A stretch of DNA of 64,000 bases, taken from assembly GCA_035771165.1 (NCBI GenBank), contig JAWNZC010000114.1:3033001-3097000 (forward strand), given 5' to 3'. A program made the position numbers and the translations under genes. How positions within the stretch are numbered: position 1 is the first letter of the stretch; each line of letters opens with the position of its first letter. Under the pieces are notes generated by a model. It was not told where the DNA came from, ran no database searches, and worked only from the letters and a program-made list of their open reading frames with translations. This stretch comes from Paragorgia papillata. Its lineage: Eukaryota; Cnidaria; Anthozoa; Scleralcyonacea; Coralliidae. Positions 9,506 through 19,618 of this stretch are shown piece by piece.

Positions 9506-9514
9506 ATTACGTCA
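9506..9514. promoter_or_regulatory. CRE/ATF-like site, proximal
   Basis: attacgtca (tgacgtaat on the gene strand), 23 bases upstream of the ASH2L-like start codon. No TATA box is evident nearby. Confidence 0.4.
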
Positions 9515-9601
9515 CTCCCCCTCCTGCATTATTAAATATTGCTTTTTACTCGGGCTACCTGTGGTAGACGAGTCTAGGTTTCATGTTTCGAAATGGCAAT
9601 C

Positions 9602-9610
9602 ATTACGTCA
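9602..9610. promoter_or_regulatory. CRE/ATF-like site, distal
   Basis: A second identical attacgtca, 96 bp from the first, in the same orientation. Confidence 0.4.
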
Positions 9611-10046
9611 TCCCGTCAGGCTTTGCGAAACTGATGCGTGCTAAAATTTCATACGTTCTTTCTATAAATCTTCGCTTTCCTGATGTCTGATCAAGTTGTT
9701 TGAAGTGTTCTTTCTTGGACATGTTCAGTGTGTTCACAGACGTAGTAGCTGCCAGTTGGACGCTACAATGTAGCTCGTTCAATCCAGCTCTTTCACTAAT
9801 GGCAGGCGAACTGGCAGCGGGATGTCTAATGATCGCTTGAATCTACCGAATCTAGCACTGTAGATTGCACTGTAGGTTATTTTGTACTTTTTAACAAACG
9901 CTTAATATGTGCACGCTGTTTCGTGCATAGGCTATGCCAAGCTGCATTGCAATGAGTAGCTTGAGTGAACGCCTAAGCAGGCGTCTTGTTATTATATAAA
10001 ATAGAGTGTTTTATTGATTTTTCCGCCACTAATAAAAGTGATAATC
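9611..10046. other. Intergenic stretch without a recognisable gene
   Basis: Single-copy-looking sequence upstream of the ASH2L-like gene. No convincing open frame, RNA gene or tandem repeat was seen. It may hold further promoter sequence. Confidence 0.6.
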
Positions 10047-10083
10047 TCACATGTGCGATTATTTATGATAATCGCACATGTGA
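10047..10083. repeat. Perfect 16-bp inverted repeat with 5-base loop
   Basis: Arms 10047-10062 (tcacatgtgcgattat) and 10068-10083 are exact reverse complements around ttatg. Pairing extends about five more bases (taatc/gatta) if one base is bulged. No T-run follows, so it does not look like a simple terminator. Confidence 0.9.
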
Positions 10084-10189
10084 CGATTATCGCTGATTCA
10101 GCATTATAGTTTAATGCAATTTTTGCAAGGCAATAGGACAATTTTTTTATATAATAAACAGAACAATACATGGATGCTTGGAAATATGA

Positions 10190-10272
10190 ATTTATTTCTC
10201 GTGTTGAACAGGATATGTCACTCGTTTGCTTCGCTCACTCGTGAGATATCCTGGTCAACACTCGAAATAAAT
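10190..10272. repeat. Fold-back repeat, about 35-bp arms
   Basis: atttatttctcgtgttgaac on the left is mirrored by tcaacactcgaaataaat on the right, with gatatgtcactcg / ctcgtgagatatc inside and a loop around tttgcttcgctca. A handful of mismatches. The cttcgctcactcgtga core is of a kind seen in dispersed repeats of marine invertebrates (from memory). The first 162-bp unit begins directly after it. Confidence 0.7.
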
Positions 10273-10273
10273 T

Positions 10274-11398
10274 GTGCCAGCGTGCGATATACCCAGTTCA
10301 AATCAGGGACTGGTCAAAGAAACGACGTTAACGTTGATTGTGTTTTGACAATTTGGTGGTTGAGGCAGGTTAAGTAGGAGAAAAGATCAGTAGCTTTCAG
10401 GCAAAGATCTGTTGGTCTGATGGTTAAGTCACTGTGCCAGCGTGTGACACACCCTTGGATCAAATCAGGGACTGGTCAAAGAAACAACGTTGATTGAGTT
10501 TTGACAATTTGGTGGTGGAGGCAGGTTAAGTAAGAGAAAAGATCAGTAGCTTTCAGGCAAATATCTGTTGGTCTGATGGTTAAGTCACTGTGCCAGCGTG
10601 TGACACACCCTTGGATCAAATCAGGGACTGGTCAAAGAAACGACGTTAACGTTGATTGAGTTTTGACAATTTGGTAGTTGAGGCAGGTTAAGTAGGAGAA
10701 AAGATCAGTAGCTTTCAGGCAAAGATCTGTTGGTCTAATGGTTAAATCACTGTGCCAGTGTGTGACACACCCTTGGATCAAATCAGGGACTGGTCAAAGA
10801 AACGACGTTAACGTTGATTGAGTTTTGACAATTTGGTAGTTGAGGCAGGTTAAGTAGGAGAAAAGATCAGTAGCTTTCAGGCAAAGATCTGTTGGTCTGA
10901 TGGTTAAGTCACTGTGCCAGCGTGTGACACACCCTTGGATCAAATCAGGGACTGGTCAAAGAAACGACGTTAACGTTGATTGAGTTTTGACAATTTGGTG
11001 GTGGAGGCAGGTTAAGTAAGAGAAAAGATCAGTAGCTTTCAGGCAAAGATCTGTTGGTCTAATGGTTAAATCACTGTGCCAGTGTGTGACACACCCTTGG
11101 ATCAAATCAGGGACTGGTCAAAGAAACGACGTTAACGTTGATTGAGTTTTGACAATTTGGTGGTGGAGGCAGGTTAAGTAAGAGAAAAGATCAGTAGCTT
11201 TCAGGCAAAGATCTGTTGGTCTGATGGTTAAGTCAATGTGCCAGCGTGTGACACACCCTTGGATCAAATGGTCAAATAAACGACGTTATATAACGTTGAT
11301 TGGGTTGTGACAATTTGGTGGTTGAGGCAGGTTAAGCTGAAAAAACTTCCACACAAGATGGTTAAGTAGGAGAAAAGATCAGTAGCTATCAAATCAGT
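10274..11398. repeat. 162-bp tandem array, seven copies, tRNA-like
   Basis: Units start with gtgccag at 10274, 10434, 10590, 10752, 10914, 11076 and 11238. Spacing is 160, 156, then 162 bp four times. Each unit has a tRNA-like head, a short palindrome (acgttaacgt), a T-run, and the tail gatcagtagctttcaggcaa. The first copy lacks the A-box side and the last is degenerate. Identity among the middle copies is very high. Confidence 0.93.
10405..10502 (+). ncRNA. Candidate Pol III unit with tRNA-like A and B boxes (representative of six copies)
   Basis: Box A tggtctgatgg (10413-10423) fits TRGYNNARYGG. Box B gatcaaatca (10458-10467) fits GWTCRANNC(C) except for its last base. Their starts are 45 bp apart, as in real tRNA genes. 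A TTTT run at 10499-10502 could end transcription, giving a product of about 100 nt. Box A recurs at 10569, 10731, 10893, 11055 and 11217. The acceptor stem does not pair convincingly, so this is a tRNA-derived sequence rather than a working tRNA gene. Transcription is inferred. Confidence 0.5.
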
Positions 11399-11439
11399 AG
11401 ATTGTAGTAGATGATGGTGATGTTTGAGATGATCGTGAT

Positions 11440-11654
11440 GTTTGTTTTAATAATGTCTGTTTCGAATTTTTATAACTGCCAGTTAAAGCCTCTAATTATT
11501 ATTTTTAACCCAGGATGTATGTGAATCGTGGTCTACTGCACTGGATAGCGCTATGGTTTTTCACGTGTTAACGACGGGGTTCCATTCTTTTTCAGGACGA
11601 AACTTTTTCTTTTTTCTTTTTCTTTTGTTTTTCTTTTACTTTTTTGGGTATTTA
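11440..11654. repeat. Spacer S1 of the GT-rich minisatellite
   Basis: About 215 bp starting near tgtctgtttcgaattttta and ending in a T/C-rich tract before gggtattta. Further copies occur at 13631, 15859 and 16695. It includes tggtctactgc and ggggttccattc, which are weakly tRNA-like. Confidence 0.85.
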
Positions 11655-13630
11655 TGTTTGCGATGGCCATGATGTTTGCGATGGCCGTGATGTTTGAGAT
11701 GGCCGTGATGATCGGGATGTTTGTGATTTTTGAGATGGTGGTGATGATGGTGATGTTTGAGATGGCCGTGATGTTTGTGATTTTTGAGATGGTGGTGATG
11801 ATGGTGATGTTTGAGATGGCCGTGATGATCATAATTTTTGAGATGGTGGTGATGATGGTGATGTTTGAGATGGCCGTGATGATCGTGATATTTGGGATTT
11901 TTGAGATGGTGGTGATGATGGTGATGTTTGAGATGGCCGTGATGATCGTGATGTTTGTGATTTTGAGATGATGGTGATGCTTGAGATGGCCGTGATGATC
12001 GTGATGTTTGTGATTTTGAGAGATGGTGGTGATGATGGTGATGTTTGAGATGGCCGTGATGACCGTGATGTTTGTGATTTTTGAGATGGTGGTGATGATG
12101 GTGATGTTTGAGATGGCCGTGATGATCGTGATGTTTGTGATTTTTGAGATGGTGGTGATGATGGTGATGTTTGAGATGGCCGTGATGATCGTGATATTTG
12201 GGATTTTTGAGATGGTGGTGATGATGGTGATGTTTGAGATGGCCGTGATGATCGTGATGTTTGTGATTTTGAGATGGTGGTGATGTTTGAGATGGCCGTG
12301 ATGATCGTGATCTTTGTGATTTTTGAGATGGTGGTGATGATGGTGATGTTTGAGATGGCCGTGATGATCGTGATATTTGGGATTTTTGAGATGGTGGTGA
12401 TGATGGTGATGTTTGAGATGGCCGTGATGATCGTGATGTTTGTGATTTTTGAGATGGTGGTGATGATGGTGATGTTTGAGATGGCCGTGATGATCGTGAT
12501 ATTTGGGATTTTTGAGATGGTGGCGATGATGGTGATGTTTGAGATGGCCGTGATGATCGTGATGTTTGTGATTTTGAGATGGTGGTGATGTTTGAGATGG
12601 CCGTGATGATCGTGATCTTTGTGATTTTTGAGATGGTGGTGATGATGGTGATGTTTGAGATGGCCGTGATGATCGTGATGTTTGTGATTTTTGAGATGGT
12701 GGTGATGATGGTGATGTTTGAGATGGCCGTGATGATCGTGATATTTGGGATTTTTGAGATGGTGGTGATGATGGTGATGTTTGAGATGGCCGTGATGATC
12801 GTGATGTTTGTGATTTTGAGATGGTGCTGATGTTTGAGATGGCCGTGATGATCGTGATCTTTGTGATTTTTGAGATGGTGGTGATGATGGTGATGTTTGA
12901 GATGGCCGTGATGATCGTGATATTTGGGATTTTTGAGATGGTGGTGATGATGGTGATGTTTGAGATGGCCGTGATGATCGTGATGTTTGTGATTTTTGAG
13001 ATGGTGGTGATGATGGTGATGTTTGAGATGGCCGTGATGATCGTGATATTTGGGATTTTTGAGATGGTGGCGATGATGGTGATGTTTGAGATGGCCGTGA
13101 TGATCGTGATGTTTGTGATTTTGAGATGGTGGTGATGTTTGAGATGGCCGTGATGATCGTGATCTTTGTGATTTTTGAGATGGTGGTGATGATGGTGATG
13201 TTTGAGATGGCCGTGATGATCGTGATATTTGGGATTTTTGAGATGGTGGTGATGATGGTGATGTTTGAGATGGCCGTGATGATCGTGATGTTTGTGATTT
13301 TGAGATGGTGGTGATGTTTGAGATGGCCGTGATGATCGTGATGTTTGTGATTTTTGAGATGGTGGTGATGATGGTGATGCTTGAGATGGCCGTGATGATC
13401 GTGATGTTTGTGATTTTGAGAGATGGTGGTGATGATGGTGATGTTTGAGATGGCCGTGATGATCGTGATGTTTGTGATTTTTGAGATGGTGGTGATGATG
13501 GTGATGTTTGAGATGGCCGTGATGATCGTGATGTTTGTGATTTTTGAGATGGTGGTGATGATGGTGATGTTTGAGATGGCCGTGATGATGGTGATGTTTG
13601 TGATTTTTGAGATGGTGGTGATGATCGTGA
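11655..13630. repeat. 63-bp GT-rich minisatellite, block M1
   Basis: About 31 copies of a unit built from gatggccgtgatgatcgtga, tgtttgtgatttttgagatg and gtggtgatgatggtgatg. Variants have tatttgggattttt or ctttgtgattttt. Some units are 54 bp, and units with one T missing (tgtgattttgag) break the reading frame. The Met/Val/Phe-rich open frames are artefacts of a 63-bp period. Confidence 0.93.
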
Positions 13631-13851
13631 TGTTTGTTTTAATGTCTGTTTCGAATTTTTATAACTGCCAGTTAAAGCCTCTAATTATTATTTTTAACTA
13701 AGGATGTATGTGAATCGTGGTCTACTGCACTGGATAGCGCTATGGTTTTTCACGTGTTAACGACGGGGTTCCATTCTTTCTCAGGACGAAACTTTTTCTT
13801 TTACTTTTTTCTTTTTCATTTTTTTTTCTTTTACTTTTTTGGGTATTTATG
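13631..13851. repeat. Spacer S2 of the GT-rich minisatellite
   Basis: Second copy of the spacer, practically identical to S3. Its T-rich end (cttttactttttt repeated) differs in length from S1. Confidence 0.88.
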
Positions 13852-15858
13852 TTTGCGATGGCCGTGATGTTTGAGATGGCTGTGATGATCGTGATGTTTG
13901 GGATGTTTGGGATTTTTGAGATGGTGGTGATGTTTGAGATGGCCGTGATGATCGTGATGTTTGTGATTTTCGAGATGGTGGTGATGATGGTGATGTTTGA
14001 GATGGCGGTGACGATCGTGATCTTTGTGAGTTTTGAGATGGTGGTGATGTTTGAGATGGCCGTGATGATCCTGATGTTTGTGGTTTTTGAGATGGTGGTG
14101 ATGATGGTGTTGTTCATGGCCGTGATGATCGTGATCTTTGTGATTTTTGACATGGTGGTGATGATGGTGTTGTTTGAGATGGCCGTGATGATCGTGATGG
14201 TTTGATTTTTGAGATGGTGGTGATGATGGTGATGTTTGAGATGGACGTGATGATCGTGATGTTTGTGATGTTTGAGATGGTGGTGATGTTTGTGATGTTT
14301 GTAATTTTTGAGATGGTGGTGATGATGGTGATGTTTGAGATGGACGTGATGATCGTGATGTTTGTGATTTTTGAGATGGTGGTGATGTTTGCGATGGCCG
14401 TGATGATCGTGATGTTTGTGATTTTTGAGATGGTGGTGATGATGGTGATGTTTGAGATGGCCGTGATGATCGTGATGTTTGTGATTTTTGAGATGGTGGT
14501 GATGATGGTGATGTTTGAGATGGCCGTGATGATCGTGATCTTTGTGATTTTTGAGATGGTGGTGATGATGGTGATGTTTGAGATGGCCGTGATGATCGTG
14601 ATATTTGGGATTTTTGAGATGGTGGTGATGATGGTGATGTTTGAGATGGCCGTGATGATCGTGATGTTTGTGATTTTTGAGATGGTGGTGATGATGGTGA
14701 TGTTTGAGATGGCCGTGATGATCGTGATATTTGGGATTTTTGAGATGGTGGCGATGATGGTGATGTTTGAGAGGGCCGTGATGATCGTGATGTTTGTGAT
14801 TTTGAGATGGTGGTGATGTTTGAGATGGCCGTGATGATCGTGATCTTTGTGATTTTTGAGATGGTGGTGATGATGGTGATGTTTGAGATGGCCGTGATGA
14901 TCGTGATGTTTGTGATTTTTGAGATGGTGGTGATGATGGTGATGTTTGAGATGGCCGTGATGATCGTGATATTTGGGATTTTTGAGATGGTGGTGATGAT
15001 GGTGATGTTTGAGATGGCCGTGATGATCGTGATGTTTGTGATTTTGAGATGGTGGTGATGTTTGAGATGGCCGTGATGATCGTGATCTTTGTGATTTTTG
15101 AGATGGTGGTGATGATGGTGATGTTTGAGATGGCCGTGATGATCGTGATATTTGGGATTTTTGAGATGGTGGTGATGATGGTGATGTTTGAGATGGCCGT
15201 GATGATCGTGATGTTTGTGATTTTTGAGATGGTGGGGATGATGGTGATGTTTGAGATGGCCGTGATGATCGTGATATTTGTGTTTTATGAGATGGTGGCG
15301 ATGATGGTGATGTTTGAGATGGCCGTGATGATCGTGATGTTTGTGATTTTGAGATGGTGGTGATGTTTGAGATGGCCGTGATGATCGTGATCTTTGTGAT
15401 TTTTGAGATGGTGGTGATGATGGTGATGTTTGAGATGGCCGTGATGATCGTGATATTTGGGATTTTTGAGATGGTGGTGATGATGGTGATGTTTGAGATG
15501 GCCGTGATGATCGTGATGTTTGTGATTTTGAGATGGTGGTGATGTTTGAGATGGCCGTGATGATCGTGATGTTTGTGATTTTTGAGATGGTGGTGATGAT
15601 GGTGATGCTTGAGATGGCCGTGATGATCGTGATGTTTGTGATTTTGAGAGATGGTGGTGATGATGGTGATGTTTGAGATGGCCGTGATGATCGTGATGTT
15701 TGTGATTTTTGAGATGGTGGTGATGATGGTGATGTTTGAGATGGCCGTGATGATCGTGATGTTTGTGATTTTTGAGATGGTGGTGATGATGGTGATGTTT
15801 GAGATGGCCGTGATGATGGTGATGTTTGTGATTTTTGAGATGGTGGTGATGATCGTGA
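13852..15858. repeat. 63-bp GT-rich minisatellite, block M2
   Basis: About 32 units. From its left edge it has a divergent head (gtgttgttcatggccg, gatggacgtgatg) and then the same order of unit variants as M1. Unit order from about 12579 onward repeats here at a constant offset of 2228 bp. Confidence 0.92.
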
Positions 15859-16079
15859 TGTTTGTTTTAATGTCTGTTTCGAATTTTTATAACTGCCAGT
15901 TAAAGCCTCTAATTATTATTTTTAACTAAGGATGTATGTGAATCGTGGTCTACTGCACTGGATAGCGCTATGGTTTTTCACGTGTTAACGACGGGGTTCC
16001 ATTCTTTCTCAGGACGAAACTTTTTCTTTTACTTTTTTCTTTTTCATTTTTTTTTCTTTTACTTTTTTGGGTATTTATG
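15859..16079. repeat. Spacer S3 of the GT-rich minisatellite
   Basis: Copy of S2 displaced by 2228 bp with almost no differences. Confidence 0.88.
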
Positions 16080-16694
16080 TTTGCGATGGCCGTGATGTTT
16101 GAGATGGCTGTGATGATCGTGATGTTTGGGATTTTTGAGATGGTGGTGATGTTTGAGATGGCCGTGATGATCGTGATGTTTGTGATTTTCGAGATGGTGG
16201 TGATGATGGTGATGTTTGAGATGGCCGTGACGATCGTGATCTTTGTGAGTTTTGAGATGGTGGTGATGTTTGAGATGGCCGTGATGATCCTGATGTTTGT
16301 GGTTTTTGAGATGGTGGTGATGATGGTGTTGTTCATGGCCGTGATGATCGTGATCTTTGTGATTTTTGACATGGTGGTGATGATGGTGTTGTTTGAGATG
16401 GCCGTGATGATCGTGATGGTTTGATTTTTGAGATGGTGGTGATGATGGTGATGTTTGAGATGGACGTGATGATCGTGATGTTTGTGATGTTTGAGATGGT
16501 GGTGATGTTTGTGATGTTTGTAATTTTTGAGATGGTGGTGATGATGGTGATGTTTGAGATGGACGTGATGATCGTGATGTTTGTGATTTTTGAGATGGTG
16601 GTGATGTTTGCGATGGCCGTGATGATCGTGATGTTTGTAATTTTTGAGATGGTGGTGATGATCGTGATGTTTGAAATGGCCTTGATGATTGTGA
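16080..16694. repeat. 63-bp GT-rich minisatellite, block M3
   Basis: A shortened block matching the head of M2 (offset 2228, then 2219 after a 9-bp difference near 13901). It is cut short before a new spacer. Confidence 0.9.
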
Positions 16695-16898
16695 TGTTTG
16701 TTTTAATGTCTGTTTCGAATTTTAATAACTGCCAGTTAAAGCCTCTAATTATTATTCTTAACCCAGGATGTTTGTGAATCGTGGTCTACTGCACTTGATA
16801 GCGCTATGGTTTTTCACGTGTTAACGACGGGGTTCCATTCTTCCTCAGGGCGAAACTTTTTGTTTTACTCTTTTCTTTTACTTTTTTGGGTATTTATA
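16695..16898. repeat. Spacer S4 of the GT-rich minisatellite
   Basis: The most divergent spacer copy: taataactgcc, ttgatagcgc, ttcctcagggcg, and a shorter T-rich tract. Confidence 0.85.
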
Positions 16899-17757
16899 TT
16901 TGCGATGGCCGTGATGTTTGAGATTTTTGAAATGGTGGTGATGATGGTGATGTTTGAGATGGCCGTGATGATGGTGATGTTTGTGATTTTTGAAATGGTG
17001 GTGATGATGGTGATGTTTGAGATGGACGTGATGATCGTGATGTTTGTGATTTTTGAGATGGTGGTGATGATTGAGATGACCGTGATGTTTGTGATGTTTG
17101 TGATTTTTGAGATGGTGGTGATGATGGTGATGTTTGAGATGGACGTGATGATCGTGATGTTTGTGATTTTTGAGAGGTGGCGATGATGGTGATGTTTGAG
17201 ATGGACGTGATGATCGTGATGTTTGTGATTTTTGAGAGGTGGCGATGTTTGCGATGGCCGTTATGATCGTGATGTTTGTGATTTTTGAGATGGTGGTGAT
17301 GATGGTGATGTTTGAGATGGACGTGATGATCGTGATGTTTGTGATTTTTGAGAGGTGGCGATGATGGTGATGTTTGAGATGGACGTGATGATCGTGATGT
17401 TTGTGATTTTTGAGAGGTGGCGATGTTTGCGATGGCCGTTATGATCGTGATGTTTGTGATTTTTGAGAGGTGGCGATGTTTGCGATGGCCGTTATGATCG
17501 TGATGTTTGTAATTTTTTAGATGGTGGTGATGATGGGGATGTTTGAGATTTTTGAGATGGTGGTGATGATGGTGATGTTTGAGATGGCCGTGATAATCGT
17601 GATGTTTGCAATTTTTGAGATGGTGGTGATGATCGTGATGTTTGAAATGGCCGTGATGATCATGATGTTTGAGATGGTGGTGATGTTTGAGATGGTGGTG
17701 ATGTTTGAGATGGCCGTGATGATCGTGATATTTGTGATGTTTGAGATGGCCGTGATG
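16899..17757. repeat. 63-bp GT-rich minisatellite, block M4
   Basis: Degenerate terminal block. Units carry gagaggtggcgatg and gatggccgttatg variants in a local pattern of about 120 bp. It ends at gccgtgatgaaaatcag, where rDNA-like sequence begins. Confidence 0.88.
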
Positions 17758-17894
17758 AAAATCAGATATTGAACCAGATCTGGGCCACTTCTAATTTTTC
17801 TTGGGCCAGCAAGAAGATAGAATGAGCTTCATTTTGGTATATAGGAAAGCTGGTTAAAAGTAAGGGAAGCCGTCGAACTGTCCCCCCAATGTCG

Positions 17895-18058
17895 GCAACT
17901 TGCTTGTGATTTGCCAATTTTCTTTTTTTTTTCTCCTCTTTTACAGCATCCTCCTCGCTTTCTCTTTGTTTTGTTTTTTCTGATATATGTTTGTTGTTTT
18001 TGGACGACGAGATTTTTTTGGAGATACTTGTAACGCCAAGTAAGAAAATCGTACGTAA
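17895..18058. repeat. rDNA-flank direct repeat, copy 1
   Basis: A pyrimidine-rich segment running from caacttgcttgtgatttg to aagtaagaaaatcgtacgta. It recurs at 19445-19618 with about 90% identity and a few indels. It lies upstream of the 18S-like sequence, so it may come from the rDNA spacer. Confidence 0.9.
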
Positions 18059-18605
18059 TTTTTCTAACAACCTGAGGGAGTCGGTGACGATGATGATGAT
18101 GAATGTTCGTTGAGGAGAGGATGGCTAATGTAGACCCGGGTTGTGTGTCTGGTCTAGGCAATTAAATGTGTCGTGTCTCTGTCATTTTATTTCGATTGGC
18201 GTTTACGCCAGTAAATGACAAACGCGACCATGGGGTGCTGCTGCCGCTGCTGTTGTTGTTCGACGTTGGCGTAGTTAAGAAAGGTCATTCGTAAAGAGTG
18301 ATAGTATGTGTTGCGAAAGTTGTGTGGCTGTTTGTTGAACAACGTGACACGGGAGAGCGTTCCAGGTTTATGTGCCTGTTTTTGCTGCAAATAAGCGCGA
18401 GGGAGGACACCGAGCCACTGTGTACACGCCGTTGTGGGTTGTGCCCAGTGGCGCTGGCCTGTCCCGGACAACTTTTTGCTAAGAAACTACTACTGTTGAA
18501 GGAAGACGGTTGACCGCGCGTTTGCGTGATTAACAAAAATAAAATAAAAGTAACGGAGAGGAGAAGAGATTTGCGTATTTTCTCCCGTTCTTGTCGGGGA
18601 AAGTT
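18059..18605 (+). other. Candidate 5' external transcribed spacer
   Basis: A mixed-composition stretch of about 550 bp directly before the 18S 5' end, including small hairpins such as tggcgtttacgcca. It has no convincing open frame; small frames on both strands have no recognisable product. The assignment rests only on its position against the 18S start. Confidence 0.4.
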
Positions 18606-18828
18606 AACTGGTTGATTCTGCCAGTAACATATGCTTGTCTCAAAGATTAAGCCATGCACGTCTAAGTACGAGCACTTGTACTGTGAAACTGCGAATGGCT
18701 CATTTCATCGGTTATCTTTTATTATTGGATTGTACCTTTGCTAATTGGATAACCGTAGCAATTCTAGAGCTCATACATGCGAAAAATCCCGACCACTGGA
18801 GGGGATGCATTGATTAGATTTAAAACCA
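18606..18828 (+). rRNA. 18S block A (5' domain start)
   Basis: Matches 18S from the first helix through the region ending ttagatttaaaacca. Conserved words: acatatgcttgtctcaaag, gaaactgcgaatggctcatt, aattctagagct. Confidence 0.9.
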
Positions 18829-19013
18829 TGTCACTGGCTGCGTTGTCCTTCATCGCGAAGACTTGTTCTCTTAGTTGAGTGTGCATGGAATTGCGACGTT
18901 TACTTTGAAGAAACTAGTGTTCAAAGCAGGCAGAACCGAAGAAATGATTAACAGAGACAGTTGGGGCATTCGTATTTCGCGGTCAGAGGTGAAATTATTA
19001 GATCTGCGAAACT
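18829..19013 (+). rRNA. 18S block B (end of V4 to start of 3' major domain)
   Basis: Contains cgtttactttgaag, gttcaaagcaggc, a deletion of about 65 nt, then gggcattcgtatttcg and gtcagaggtgaaatt. This corresponds to roughly human 18S positions 740-975. Confidence 0.87.
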
Positions 19014-19420
19014 GACGTATCAGTAAGGCATTAACAAGTCTGTGATGCCCTTAGATGTTCTGGACTGCACGCGTGCTACAATGACGATGTCAACTGACGA
19101 GTTGCTACTTTATCGAAAGGTGGTAATGGTAATCTTTCGAATCATCGTCGTAATGGGGATAGATCAATTGCAATTATTGATCTTGAACGAGGAATTCCTA
19201 GCAAGCGCGAGTCATCAACTTGCGTTGATTACGTCCCTGCCCTCAGTACACACCGCCCGTCGCTACTACCGATTGAATGGTTTAGTGAGACAGACCTTCG
19301 GATTGGCACTGTAGAGTTCGAAAGAGCATGACGGCCGCCGAGAAAGTTGGTCAAACTTTTGATCATTTAGAGGAAGTAAAAGTCGTAACAAGGTTTATCA
19401 CCGCAACTGCGCAGCGAACT
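19014..19420 (+). rRNA. 18S block C (3' domain with decoding region)
   Basis: Contains gtctgtgatgcccttagatg, gcacgcgtgctacaatga, gaacgaggaattcctag, gtacacaccgcccgtcgc and agtaaaagtcgtaacaagg. This corresponds to roughly human 18S position 1500 to the 3' end. Confidence 0.9.
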
Positions 19421-19444
19421 TCTGTATTAAACGTTTACAGATTC

Positions 19445-19618
19445 ACAACTTGCTTGTGATTTGCTAATTTTCTTTTCCTTTTTTCTCTCCCACTTTTACA
19501 GCATCCTCCTCGCTTTCTCTTTGTTTTTTTTGTTTTTTTCTGATATATGTTTGTTGTTTTTGGACGACGAGATTTTTTTGGAGATACTTGTAACGCTAAG
19601 TAAGAAAATCGTACGTAA
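19445..19618. repeat. rDNA-flank direct repeat, copy 2
   Basis: Second copy of the 17895-18058 segment, now downstream of the 18S block, with small insertions in the T/C-rich part. It runs directly into a second 18S fragment. Confidence 0.9.

Larger units (their letters stand above)
18606..19420 (+). pseudogene. 18S rRNA copy with large internal deletions
   Basis: About 815 bases spanning the first and last parts of 18S, against about 1800 for a complete gene. Both ends are recognisable: ctggttgattctgccag at 18608 and gaggaagtaaaagtcgtaac at 19371. Roughly human 18S positions 230-740 are missing at about 18828, about 65 nt near 18932, and roughly 975-1500 near 19015. The 530 loop (gccgcggtaattcc) and the gaattgacggaag region are therefore gone. 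The last 25 bases after aaggttt do not match the usual 3' end. Such a copy cannot make a normal small subunit rRNA. Confidence 0.88.

Noticed and set aside
10405..10475. Genuine tRNA gene
   Set aside because: A and B boxes are present but no convincing acceptor stem or anticodon arm could be drawn; better described as tRNA-derived.
11654..17772. Series of Met/Val/Phe-rich open frames
   Set aside because: Generated by the 63-bp minisatellite; frames break wherever a unit has lost one T, so there is no coding constraint.
17762..18817. Several open frames of 60-124 codons around the rDNA segment
   Set aside because: They overlap the flank repeat, spacer and 18S sequence, have no recognisable product and conflict with each other.
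18606..19420. Functional 18S rRNA gene
   Set aside because: Universally required regions (530 loop, central domain) are missing, so it was called a damaged copy.
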